44,624 nt of DNA from a virus: positions 1 through 44,624 of IMG/VR virus record IMGVR_UViG_3300046167_000470, one strand, 5' to 3'. A program made the translations under genes and the position numbers. Positions 26,878 to 33,859 of the stretch are shown piece by piece. The notes beneath the pieces are model-generated. The model had not been told where the DNA came from. It saw only the letters and a program-made list of their open reading frames with translations, and made no database searches. Numbering within the stretch: position 1 is the stretch's first letter; each line of letters starts with the position of its first letter.

Positions 26878-27063
26878 TTATCTTTCTTTGGCCTTAAAGA
26901 CATGCCTTATATGCGAGTTCCCAGAAAAGGTTTCAATTTTATTCAACTTTTTTTCAAGTCTTAGTTCTTCAGCTATTTCAAGCCGTTTAAACTCACGCCT
27001 TTCCCACTCCATTTCATAGCGTTGGCGTGATTGCATTTCCCAAGGTCTGTGGTCCCAAGACAT
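26878..27063 (-). CDS. Small charged helical protein, unrecognised
   Basis: 61 residues, extremely rich in Glu, Arg and Lys (REFKRLEIAEELRLEKKLNK), predicted as a single long helix after a Trp/Arg-rich start (MSWDHRPWEMQSRQRYEMEW). It has a canonical Shine-Dalgarno sequence (AGGAGG, complement of 27070-27075) six bases before the ATG, exceptional in this window, which supports it being a real gene. It is last of the three-gene minus-strand operon. No function can be given. Confidence 0.55.
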   Translation of the reverse strand: MSWDHRPWEMQSRQRYEMEWERREFKRLEIAEELRLEKKLNKIETFSGNSHIRHVFKAKER

Positions 27064-27069
27064 AGGACA

Positions 27070-27075
27070 CCTCCT
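27070..27075 (-). promoter_or_regulatory. Canonical Shine-Dalgarno site (AGGAGG)
   Basis: The minus strand reads AGGAGG, then TGTCCT, then ATG at 27063. Most other starts in the window lack any purine-rich box, so this site stands out and fixes the start of the small charged protein. Confidence 0.6.
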
Positions 27076-27096
27076 GTATTTAGTTGTTGATTATAG

Positions 27097-27243
27097 TTAA
27101 GAGTAGTAAACCATCCTGGCAGGAATTACAACCTTCCAGTTACATGAGTCACAACATTTACCCCTAGTTTTTATTGGGTCTGGATTGTTACCGTATTGGT
27201 CTTTAATAGTCTTCTCGCAAATTACACATTTAAAATCTTTCAT
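27097..27243 (-). CDS. Small zinc-ribbon protein
   Basis: A 48-residue protein with two cysteine pairs: Cys6-x-x-Cys9 near the start (MKDFKCVICEKTI) and C-C-x-x-C later (RGKCCDSCNWKVVIPAR), separated by YGNNPDPIKT. This arrangement is a typical short zinc ribbon. Similar tiny proteins with a G-N-N-P-x-P-[IV]-K core and a C-C-x-x-C pair are common in tailed phages and have no assigned role. The ATG lies one base from the stop of the upstream minus-strand gene (TAATATG), so the two are co-translated. Zinc binding is inferred from the motif. Confidence 0.7.
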   Translation of the reverse strand: MKDFKCVICEKTIKDQYGNNPDPIKTRGKCCDSCNWKVVIPARMVYYS

Positions 27244-27244
27244 A

Positions 27245-27577
27245 TTAGCAGTATGATTTAATTTTGTCCATTTCTTTTTTAATTTCGACGCATGCTTCAG
27301 AATACCTATCTACTTCAGGATATTTAAACCCTAACCAGAGCATATCAATGTTTGCTGGACCTGCGCCACCAATATGGTCGTCAATCCACGTACAGAACGA
27401 ATGGAGCGAGGCAGCCTCATCGATGTATAAACTTTCCTCTATATAATAATAACCCTCTAGAAAGCTTCCAGTGGTCTTAGCCCCCATTAAAAGAAGCGTT
27501 TTGTTTCTCGACGACAATTTAGTATGTTTCTTCATAGCGTCTAATTTTAATTGGTATTCGTAGTGTGGATTACTCAT
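27245..27577 (-). CDS. Hypothetical protein, first gene of the minus-strand island
   Basis: A 110-residue protein with a basic N-terminal helix (YEYQLKLDAMKKHTKL), an aromatic middle (FLEGYYYIEESLYIDEAASL) and an acidic C-terminal helix ending in Cys (VEIKKEMDKIKSYC). No known motif is recognised. It heads a three-gene minus-strand cluster transcribed away from the replication genes, and its leader contains TATATTAGTACTGT, shared with the operon at 42169. Accessory or early function is possible from the opposite orientation; this is inference only. Confidence 0.6.
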   Translation of the reverse strand: MSNPHYEYQLKLDAMKKHTKLSSRNKTLLLMGAKTTGSFLEGYYYIEESLYIDEAASLHSFCTWIDDHIGGAGPANIDMLWLGFKYPEVDRYSEACVEIKKEMDKIKSYC

Positions 27578-27595
27578 GTTTATTAGTTTTTAATT

Positions 27596-27609
27596 ACAGT
27601 ACTAATATA
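27596..27609 (-). promoter_or_regulatory. Promoter-like 14-mer TATATTAGTACTGT (minus-strand copy)
   Basis: The same exact 14 bases occur at 42154-42167 on the + strand, in both cases just upstream of a gene after a break in the operon structure. TATATTAG is one base off the Bacteroidota -7 consensus TAnnTTTG. Position 19-32 bases before the ATG at 27577 fits a promoter. Confidence 0.4.
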
Positions 27610-27619
27610 CGAAAAATAA

Positions 27620-27735
27620 TTGACATAAAAAAATTCTGACGCAATTATTTTGTAAAAAAGTTATTAACATATTATGAAGAAACAAATCTAAATTTAGATA
27701 TATAATATGTATAATAAACAAAAGTACTAATTGAC
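27620..27735 (+). promoter_or_regulatory. Divergent promoter region with operator-like palindrome
   Basis: Non-coding gap between the minus-strand island and the replication genes. It holds TTGACA at 27620 followed 20 bases later by TATTTTG (27646-27652), resembling the Bacteroidota TTG / TAnnTTTG layout. A perfect 14-bp palindrome ATCTAAATTTAGAT lies at 27686-27699, immediately followed by two TATAAT hexamers (27701 and 27710). The palindrome beside the TATAAT boxes looks like a repressor or activator site. Promoter use is inferred. Confidence 0.45.
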
Positions 27736-27930
27736 ATGTTGATAACAGCGGACTACTTTCGTCTCAGCGAAATCCTAAAACAAATGGTGGAAGCTAACGC
27801 AATCACTTCGAAAGAACGTGAGGACTTACTACACAAATCAGGGCTGATTAAGCAAGAGGATGGCAGATGGAAGGAATTACCTACAGACCCGAGGTCTGGG
27901 TACAATCCAGCTTATTTAACACTAGATTGA
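27736..27930 (+). CDS. Small hypothetical protein upstream of the gp32-like gene
   Basis: 64 residues (ADYFRLSEILKQMVEANAIT, then SKEREDLLHKSGLIKQEDGR), probably a small helical bundle or winged-helix-like protein with a Pro-rich tail. It is the first gene right of the divergent promoter region. It is separated by 88 AT-rich bases from the gp32-like gene. No assigned family. A regulatory role is possible given its position but has no direct support. Confidence 0.55.
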   Translation: MLITADYFRLSEILKQMVEANAITSKEREDLLHKSGLIKQEDGRWKELPTDPRSGYNPAYLTLD

Positions 27931-28018
27931 AACTATTGTATATTGTACAACTATAAGGAACTGAAAGAACATTAAAGTAATTTCAAAGTAATAAACATTT
28001 TAAACAATTTTAAGTATT

Positions 28019-28945
28019 ATGAGTGATTCATTTGACATTTTTAATCTTGGCGTAGAAGACGTAGAAACGCATCAGCCAGAAAGAACAACCGTAAACGAAG
28101 TTTACAAACCAACTGCCGATGACGGCAAAGACGGAACTTACAAAGCACTAGTGCGTTTTGTTCCAAACCCAGAGAACCCAAGAAAATCTCTGATTCAAAA
28201 GTACGTACACTGGTTAACTAACTCTAATGGAGATGGAAAACTAGTGGACTCTCCACAAACTATTGGCGAGCACTGTCCAATTGCAGATGTATTCTGGAAA
28301 TTGAGAAAGTCAGATTCAGCAGTAGACAGAAAGTCTTCTGAGAAACTAAAGAGACGCCAACAGTATTATTCTCTTATCAAAATTATTAAAGATCCACAAA
28401 ACCCAGAACTAGAGGGTACTTACAAAGTATTCAAGTTTGGTTACAAGATCAAAGAGAAAATCGACTCAGAATTGAAGCCTGATTTCGGTGAGCCAACACA
28501 AGTATTCGACCTTTTCGAAGGTAAGAACTTTGAGTTAGTTATCACAAGACAAGGTGAATATAATAACTATGATAAGTCGAAATTCTCAGCTAACAAATCA
28601 GCTATCGTAATGGGAGACACTCCAGCGGAAAGATCTCAAGATAGTATGACAGCTATTAAGGCAGAACTAGAAGGCGCTCCTTCACTTGCAGGCTATGACT
28701 ACAAAGCTTGGGATGAAGACACAAGAGCATTCGTAAATAACGTTCTAAGAATGTATCTAAATCCAGGTGATTCTATCGCAGAGGTAACTTCAACTCCGGC
28801 TACAAAAACTGCTCCAAAGGCAGAGCCACAGAGAGAAGCAACTCCAGTAGCAGCTGCAACAGCAACAGCAACTAAGACTGAAGAACCAGCGAAGGCAAAC
28901 ACGGATGATGATTTAGATTCTTTCTTGAATGACCTCAACCTCTAA
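28019..28945 (+). CDS. 32: Single-stranded DNA-binding protein, T4 gp32-like
   Basis: A 308-residue protein, near the 301 of T4 gp32. The core OB-fold region (about residues 38-230) has the gp32 pattern (GTYKALVRFVPNPENPRKSL, YVHWLTN, then YYSLIKIIKDPQNPELEGTY and VFKFGYKI). A Pro/Ala/Thr-rich linker leads to an acidic C-terminal tail (DDDLDSFLNDLNL), the element that in gp32 recruits replication partners. It would coat ssDNA and organise primase, helicase and recombination proteins. T4 gp32 has a His-Cys3 zinc site; here only H85-C86 is present in the corresponding loop, so zinc is probably absent. The primase-like gene overlaps its end by 17 bases. Confidence 0.85.
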   Translation: MSDSFDIFNLGVEDVETHQPERTTVNEVYKPTADDGKDGTYKALVRFVPNPENPRKSLIQKYVHWLTNSNGDGKLVDSPQTIGEHCPIADVFWKLRKSDSAVDRKSSEKLKRRQQYYSLIKIIKDPQNPELEGTYKVFKFGYKIKEKIDSELKPDFGEPTQVFDLFEGKNFELVITRQGEYNNYDKSKFSANKSAIVMGDTPAERSQDSMTAIKAELEGAPSLAGYDYKAWDEDTRAFVNNVLRMYLNPGDSIAEVTSTPATKTAPKAEPQREATPVAAATATATKTEEPAKANTDDDLDSFLNDLNL

Positions 28946-30005
28946 TATACAAATAACTGAGGAGCTTAAGAGTAGAATTAAAGTCGCACTAAAACAAGTT
29001 TGTGTAGAACATCATACTACTCCTAACAAGCAACTACTTAAAGACATGCCAGGGCGTATAACCCTGGCGTGTCCTTATTGTGGTGATTCCCATGAAGATG
29101 ATACCAAGAAGAGAGGTAACATGTATTGGGACACTTTACAGTATCATTGCTACAACTGTTCACACCACACCAATTTACACACGTTCTTAAAAGACCATCA
29201 AGTGAGAATGCCTAATTCAGGTGACTCATTTACTATTATTGACTATATTAAAGCCAATAAGACTCAGGTTAGCCAAGAACAAGTATTACAAAACGCCTCA
29301 CTTGCAAGCGTCCAAGAGAAGGCACTAACTGTAGCAGAGTTTAAACAGATATTTGGCGCTAAAAAAATTGAACCAGGAGACTGGATATGGTTTCAGCTTA
29401 AAGATAGGCTGTTACACAATAAAGCTGATGAGTTCTTATTTTCCCCTAAAGGTAATCGCCTTTGGATTTTAAATAAGGGAATGGAAGGTAAAATTATCGG
29501 CGCACAATCCAGACGAATGAAAGGCTATGGGTCAAGGTATTTGACTTATGATCTACCTAAACTCTATGAAGAGTGGAATAAACCACTTGAGTTACCACAA
29601 GAGGAATTAAATAAACTTGCAAAGGCATCAACACTATTTGGTATTATGCAGGTTAATTTCCAACAACCAGTAACTCTATTTGAAGGACCACTTGACGCAA
29701 AGTTTATGCACAACTCATTAGCATTGGCCACTGCCGGTCGATCGACAGAAGAATTTGATGAGATGGCAACAGTACGTTATATGTTTGATAACGATACTAC
29801 AGGTAAAAAGAAAATGGCAGAGAAGCTAAAGAAGGGTAGACCAGTATTTATGTGGTCTAAATTTCTTACTGATTTTAAGCTAGATACATATAATATCAAG
29901 GACCTAAACGACTTGGTGAAAGTATGTTACCAGCAAAAATCAGATGCATGGAAGCAAATAGAAAAGTATTTCACATCAAGCGAATTAGATCTATGGTACG
30001 TATAG
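28929..30005 (+). CDS. 61: DNA primase, DnaG-type (T4 gp61-like)
   Basis: A 358-residue protein with an N-terminal zinc-binding domain (Cys48-P-Y-Cys51 and Cys74-Y-N-Cys77) and a TOPRIM-type catalytic core: the acidic strand VTLFEGPLDAKFM (Glu, about residue 250) and the D-x-D strand RYMFDNDTTGKKK (about 284-296). T4 gp61 is 342 residues with the same layout. It would make RNA primers for lagging-strand synthesis together with the replicative helicase, which is not in this window. It overlaps the gp32-like gene by 17 bases and the next small gene by 13, so all three are probably translationally coupled. Confidence 0.85.
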   Translation: MTSTSNIQITEELKSRIKVALKQVCVEHHTTPNKQLLKDMPGRITLACPYCGDSHEDDTKKRGNMYWDTLQYHCYNCSHHTNLHTFLKDHQVRMPNSGDSFTIIDYIKANKTQVSQEQVLQNASLASVQEKALTVAEFKQIFGAKKIEPGDWIWFQLKDRLLHNKADEFLFSPKGNRLWILNKGMEGKIIGAQSRRMKGYGSRYLTYDLPKLYEEWNKPLELPQEELNKLAKASTLFGIMQVNFQQPVTLFEGPLDAKFMHNSLALATAGRSTEEFDEMATVRYMFDNDTTGKKKMAEKLKKGRPVFMWSKFLTDFKLDTYNIKDLNDLVKVCYQQKSDAWKQIEKYFTSSELDLWYV

Positions 30006-30202
30006 AAGAAATGGAAGATAAATTAGAAGACTTTTTTAAGGACTCCCAGAGATTTAAGGGCAATAAACTCATTGTGGGTTTTGATGCTGAAGAGTTTAAC
30101 GTGGAGAGCAAAGACTTTGTTGTGGAAAAACCTAAACTTAAGAAGGGCCAAAAAGCCTCTAAGTTTGTAAGGTCAAATCCAAACAAAAAGTCATTGTTCT
30201 AA
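29993..30202 (+). CDS. Small charged protein between primase and UvsY-like genes
   Basis: 69 residues from the ATG at 29993 (MVRIEEMEDKLEDFFKDSQR), overlapping the primase end by 13 bases. An upstream in-frame start would bury it deeper in the primase gene and is less likely; an ATG at 30011 is also possible. An acidic helical start is followed by a very basic C-terminus (KPKLKKGQKASKFVRSNPNK). Not recognised. The basic tail and location suggest a nucleic-acid or replisome partner, as inference. Confidence 0.55.
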   Translation: MVRIEEMEDKLEDFFKDSQRFKGNKLIVGFDAEEFNVESKDFVVEKPKLKKGQKASKFVRSNPNKKSLF

Positions 30203-30212
30203 TATAACTAAT

Positions 30213-30635
30213 ATGAGTAAAGAAAAGATTCAGGCACTGGACCAAAAGTTGAGTGCTCAAAGACAACAGTGGTCTGATACTATTAGAGGTCTTGCAAGGG
30301 GACTAAAGAAAGTAGATGGAATGGAAGAGGTGATAGCCAATGTGTTATCATCAAGACAGACCTGCGTAGATCAGATTGCATATCTAAACGTAAAGATAAG
30401 AGAACAGAAGATTGCGGTCTCTGCTAGATACAGAGAGGCGTATATCCGCTACTATAATTACGACTATAAACTAGGCGAGAAACAGAAAGAGAAGTTTCTA
30501 GAGAATGACCTAGCAGATGAGAACATGGTATTATCTCATCTTGAAAATCAACTAGAATTCTTTAGAGACTCAGTGAAGACCCTGGACAATATGGGCTTTG
30601 CAATAAGAAATAGATTGTCTCTAAACGGACTATAA
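30213..30635 (+). CDS. uvsY: Recombination mediator, UvsY-like
   Basis: A 140-residue, all-helical protein, against 137 in T4 UvsY. The C-terminal half follows the UvsY pattern: a charged helix (KIREQKIAVSARYREAYIRY), then D-x-x-x-L with a long helix, and a final segment L-x-N-M-G-F-A-I-R-N-R resembling the conserved R/M-G-F-A-I-K end of UvsY. It is immediately followed (1 base) by the UvsW-like helicase gene; uvsY and uvsW are also close in T4. UvsY loads the UvsX recombinase on gp32-coated ssDNA; a UvsX gene is not in this window. The N-terminal part is poorly conserved. Confidence 0.7.
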   Translation: MSKEKIQALDQKLSAQRQQWSDTIRGLARGLKKVDGMEEVIANVLSSRQTCVDQIAYLNVKIREQKIAVSARYREAYIRYYNYDYKLGEKQKEKFLENDLADENMVLSHLENQLEFFRDSVKTLDNMGFAIRNRLSLNGL

Positions 30636-30636
30636 A

Positions 30637-31701
30637 ATGGAACTGAGTTTAACAGATAATAAGCAGTTTCTGCGTATTGATGAGGCGAGTGAACTAGAAA
30701 TAGAACAACTCAATATTACATTTAATCGTAGAATTGAAAACTGGCGCTTTCACCCTCTTGTGAAGAAAGGGTTATGGGATGGCTATATCTCCTATATTAA
30801 GGATGATAAGTGGATTCCATCTGGACTTTGGAAAGAGGTGATGGATCTGTGTAAACAATACAAGTTCGAGTTAAAGATGAATGGTGTTACTTCACTATTC
30901 GATCCTTCGGTAAAACAAGAAGAGTTTACAAAGTGGGCAGAAGACTATTTTGATGGCCATGAATTAGACCCAAGAGATTATCAAATCGAGGCAGCATATA
31001 ATATCCTAAAATTTAGAAGATGTCTAAGTGAATTAGCAACATCAGCTGGTAAAACCTTGATAACGTATATGGCTATTGCGTATATGTTAGAGAAGGGCAA
31101 GGCTGGAAGGATATTACTTATTGTCCCAAACGTTTCGTTAGTTGTACAGGCCTCTGAGGACTTTATGGACTATAACTGGCGTAATGCAACGAATATTAAG
31201 GTACAACAGATCTATTCTGGTCAAAAGATTAGACCAGGTAGAAACATGGTAATTGGTACGTATCAATCTCTTGTTAAGAAAGATAAAGAATATTTTGAAC
31301 AGTTTGACGCTGTAATTATCGATGAGACTCACAAGGCTAAGTCTACCTCTATTAAAACAATTCTACAAAAATGTACTGCTGCAAACTATCGATTTGGACT
31401 CTCGGGGACAATTCCAAAAGCAAAGACGTTAGATAGATTAACCCTAATGGCACATACAGGCCCTGTAATTACAGAGGTCAATGCGGCATTCCTTCAAGAT
31501 GAAGGTCACATTGCAGGTTGTAATGTGAAAGTAATAAAAATGGATTATGCACCTCAGAGCACAAAGAATGCTTTTTATGAGATGTCTCAAAACAGATATG
31601 AAAGTAAAGACGTTTTCAGATTTGAAAGTAATTATGTCATCAATTCAACAGGGCGCTTTGGCTTTCATTTGCAACATTATTTCCAGAGTACGTGGGAATA
31701 G
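30637..31701 (+). CDS. uvsW: UvsW-like superfamily 2 helicase, N-terminal two thirds (frameshifted at ~31664)
   Basis: The intact N-terminal domain resembles T4 UvsW (LTDNKQFLRIDEASELEIEQ; FNRRIENWRFHPLVKKGLWD). RecA-like domain 1 follows: D-P-R-D-Y-Q at about 111-116, Walker A A-T-S-A-G-K-T at 134-140, Walker B I-I-D-E-T-H, and motif III G-L-S-G-T. UvsW is a branched-DNA and RNA-DNA helicase that drives the change from origin- to recombination-dependent replication. An extra T in the TTT at 31663-31665 shifts the frame; the last ~13 codons are out of frame. Repairing that and three further one-base errors gives 503 residues, ending at 32150, about the size of T4 UvsW. Confidence 0.85.
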   Translation: MELSLTDNKQFLRIDEASELEIEQLNITFNRRIENWRFHPLVKKGLWDGYISYIKDDKWIPSGLWKEVMDLCKQYKFELKMNGVTSLFDPSVKQEEFTKWAEDYFDGHELDPRDYQIEAAYNILKFRRCLSELATSAGKTLITYMAIAYMLEKGKAGRILLIVPNVSLVVQASEDFMDYNWRNATNIKVQQIYSGQKIRPGRNMVIGTYQSLVKKDKEYFEQFDAVIIDETHKAKSTSIKTILQKCTAANYRFGLSGTIPKAKTLDRLTLMAHTGPVITEVNAAFLQDEGHIAGCNVKVIKMDYAPQSTKNAFYEMSQNRYESKDVFRFESNYVINSTGRFGFHLQHYFQSTWE

Positions 31702-32150
31702 CCTTGTTCTTTTCCACCGAATCGAACACGGTAAAAGAATTTATGAGAAACTGCGCCAAGATAGTGACAAACCCATCTATTATGTGGACGGTAATACCGA
31801 CAAAGGACATCCGTGAAGAATACAAGAAGAAGATGGAAGCAGGTGCGCACAGGTTGTCATTGTTGCCTCTTATGGTACGTTCTCAACAGGGATCTCGATT
31901 AAGAAAATACATAATATCTTCTTTACCGAATCGTTTAAATCGGAAGTCATAATTAGACAATCAATCGGTAGAGGGACTAAGAAAACACCATACAAAATCA
32001 GAGGTAAATATTATTGATTTCGTAGATGACTTATCATCACCAGACTGGGATAACTATCTTATTAGACATTCCAAAGCGCGTCAAAAGATCTATAAGGAAC
32101 AGAAGTTCCCGTTTGAGATAAAAAATGTTACTTTTGACGGTGATATATAA
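31665..32150 (+). pseudogene. uvsW: UvsW-like helicase, C-terminal third, spread over several frames
   Basis: The sequence continues the helicase in shifted frames. ICNIISRVRGNSLVLFHRIE and YYVDGNTDK precede an extra G at 31805-31806, then DIREEYKKKMEAG. A missing base near 31844 follows, then VVIVASYGTFSTGISIKK and motif VI RQSIGRGTKK, an extra base near 32010, and finally IIDFVDDLSSPDWDNYLIRH to the stop at 32148-32150. Motifs IV-VI are all present, so the domain is complete at the protein level. Breaks in short runs with no other damage suggest sequencing errors rather than a dead gene. Confidence 0.7.
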
Positions 32151-32187
32151 TACAATAGTAAAGTATTAAAAAATAAATTTAATAAAA

Positions 32188-32253
32188 ATGGGTTCATTAA
32201 AACTACAGTCTTTTGAAGATTTTCGCTACAGCATCAAAGCTGCTGCAGACTAA
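32188..32253 (+). CDS. N-terminal fragment of the repeat-containing head protein (targeting-like segment)
   Basis: The only ATG upstream of the long frame that begins near 32250. It encodes MGSLKLQSFEDF followed by an early stop. Removing an extra C at 32224 (TTTTCG) and one base near 32248 gives a smooth read into the next frame (SFEDFATASKLLQLKELEEE), making one 549-residue gene from 32188 to 33840. The S-F-E-D-F segment resembles the capsid-targeting-like N-termini of neighbouring genes. A 37-base AT-rich leader separates it from the helicase. Confidence 0.5.
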   Translation: MGSLKLQSFEDFRYSIKAAAD

Positions 32254-32990
32254 AAGAATTAGAAGAGGAACAAAAAGCAGCTCGTACAGAGTCAGCTTAT
32301 CAATTCGAAACATTATTATCTGAGTTCGGCGTTACATCTGTAAAAGATTTAAACGAAGAAGACAGAAACAAATTTTTTGCTAAGCTAGGTGCTTCTGAAG
32401 TATCTGAGTCTTTAGCTATCATTGAAGAAGGTACCAGATCACAAGTTGGTATTATTTCTAAAAGAGGAAAAATAGAGTCAGTGTATATGCACTACGATGG
32501 TTATCCAGACCACATGTTACCTACAATTAAGAAGGGTTACATGAACTCCGGAACAGTTAAGTTTTTACTTAAGAAAGGGGGTGGCTCAGGTTTGGAAGCA
32601 GATCCAAGTAAGATTAATTTCTACGGAGATAAAACAACTCTAAAAGGTGACGCTAAGAAAATCGACGATTATATTTCTGATGCTAGCGATAGAGCAGGAG
32701 CAGAATTCGTTTACCTATTTGATGAAAGAGATGGCAAATGGTATATGGCAGATGTATATGGAGATAAAGAATTAATTCCAGCATTTGAGTCACTAATTAT
32801 TAATGAAGCATTTAAACCAAGTAAAGGTAATGCAAGAGACGCTAAGAAAGTTTCGAAGTTTTTGAACACATTCTTCATGAAGCATTCTGCAATTGCAAAC
32901 TCTGATAGCTTTTTAGGTGCTTGTAGATACTTATTAGCTGAAGCCCTAACAGACGCTAACTTCCACTCATATAGAGATCCAGGTAAGTAA
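32250..32990 (+). CDS. Repeat-containing head-type protein, N-terminal half (fragment)
   Basis: Open for 247 codons without an initial start; the first in-frame ATG is 32481. It contains a helical acidic region (LKELEEEQKAARTESAYQFE), then an alpha/beta domain around the ATG at 32481 (SVYMHYDGYPDHMLPTIKKG, then VKFLLKKGGGSGLEAD). A processing-like motif E-S-L-I-I-N-E/A-F-K (E at about 32804) is followed by a helical domain. The frame ends at 32990 because of an extra C at 32979-32980; removing it gives Y-R-D-Q-V-S-K-A-L-G-G and continues into the next fragment. No enzyme family recognised. Confidence 0.55.
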   Translation, partial: LKELEEEQKAARTESAYQFETLLSEFGVTSVKDLNEEDRNKFFAKLGASEVSESLAIIEEGTRSQVGIISKRGKIESVYMHYDGYPDHMLPTIKKGYMNSGTVKFLLKKGGGSGLEADPSKINFYGDKTTLKGDAKKIDDYISDASDRAGAEFVYLFDERDGKWYMADVYGDKELIPAFESLIINEAFKPSKGNARDAKKVSKFLNTFFMKHSAIANSDSFLGACRYLLAEALTDANFHSYRDPGK

Positions 32991-33018
32991 AGCACTTGGT
33001 GGTAAGATTATTACTATC

Positions 33019-33840
33019 ATGGTAGACATCGATAATTTAGGTGGCATGGCAATTCCTGTTGGTAAGAAAACAATTATTAACCTATTAGACGAACATTACT
33101 CTGGTCTAGCTAATGCAGCTGGATGGTCAGGTATCGGTATCGTTGAAGGTATGGCATTATTCTTAGATGGATTTGGTTACTCTCAACCAGCACAAAAAAT
33201 AGTAGATGCATTTGAATTAATCTGGGCTAACGAGTCTGTGATGAATGAAGGTAATGCGTTCTTAGCTGCAAGAGCTAAAGCTATTGAAGAAGATGCTGAA
33301 GACTTTGAGTTTAACGGTAAGAAATTTCCAGTAATTAAAGAATCAAACGAAGAAGTTGAAGAAGGAAATGCATTTGGAGCTGCAAGAGCAGAGGCAATTG
33401 CAAAAGGCGAAAAGACTTTTAAAGTTGGCGATGAAGAATATGATGTAGAATCAGTTGACGCTGATGATAAAGAAAACGCAGAAGAATTTGTTGAAGAAAC
33501 TGAAGAGGTTGAAGAAGGAAACGCATTCGGAGCTGCAAGAGCTGAAGCGATTGCAAAAGGCGAAAAGACTTTTAAAGTTGGCGATGAAGAATTTGACGTA
33601 GAAGCAGTTGATGCTGATGACAAGGAGAACGCAGAAGAATTTGTTGAAGAAGAAACAACTAACGAAGCAGAAGTAAAGTCTGATGAAGATTTTAAAGAGT
33701 ATGCATTCTCAGTTTTACAACAAGCATTCGGTGACGAATTCGATGAAGAAAAAGCTCAAGAAGTTGTAGACGGTTTATTAACTAAACACGACGGTGACTA
33801 TGGTGCAGCAGTTGGTGCATTACAATCATCGTTAGGATAA
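33019..33840 (+). CDS. Repeat-containing head-type protein, C-terminal half with GNAF repeats
   Basis: Frame open from about 32986 (QVSKALGGKIITIMVDIDN), so the ATG at 33019 is probably internal to the 549-residue gene. After an N-terminal domain, it has E-S-V-M-N-E/G followed by three copies of a G-N-A-F-x-A-A-R-A-x-A-I unit. The last two are 51-residue tandem repeats, each preceded by V-E-E/G. The unit resembles a short A-F-x-x-A-R-x-x-G-x-x-x-F-x-W/V-x-G-x-x-Y motif that I recall from many phage proteins. The end is acidic and helical, with a UBA-like look (EEKAQEVVDGLLTKHDGDYG). Likely a packaged internal protein cut into small pieces; inferred. Confidence 0.6.
   Translation: MVDIDNLGGMAIPVGKKTIINLLDEHYSGLANAAGWSGIGIVEGMALFLDGFGYSQPAQKIVDAFELIWANESVMNEGNAFLAARAKAIEEDAEDFEFNGKKFPVIKESNEEVEEGNAFGAARAEAIAKGEKTFKVGDEEYDVESVDADDKENAEEFVEETEEVEEGNAFGAARAEAIAKGEKTFKVGDEEFDVEAVDADDKENAEEFVEEETTNEAEVKSDEDFKEYAFSVLQQAFGDEFDEEKAQEVVDGLLTKHDGDYGAAVGALQSSLG
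33352..33657 (+). repeat. Two tandem 153-bp in-frame repeats (51 residues each)
   Basis: Copies at 33352-33504 and 33505-33657 encode near-identical units, E-V-E-E-G-N-A-F-G-A-A-R-A-E-A-I followed by KGEKTFKVGDEE[YF]DVE and an acidic end. Most differences are synonymous, implying selection on protein after duplication. A shorter, diverged copy precedes them (33241-33351). Confidence 0.88.
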
Positions 33841-33859
33841 AAACAATCTAAAACTTCTT

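Noticed and set aside
33183-33623. Long minus-strand frame rich in Ser/Ala
   Set aside because: Shadow of the tandem GNAF repeats on the opposite strand; low-complexity and no start context.
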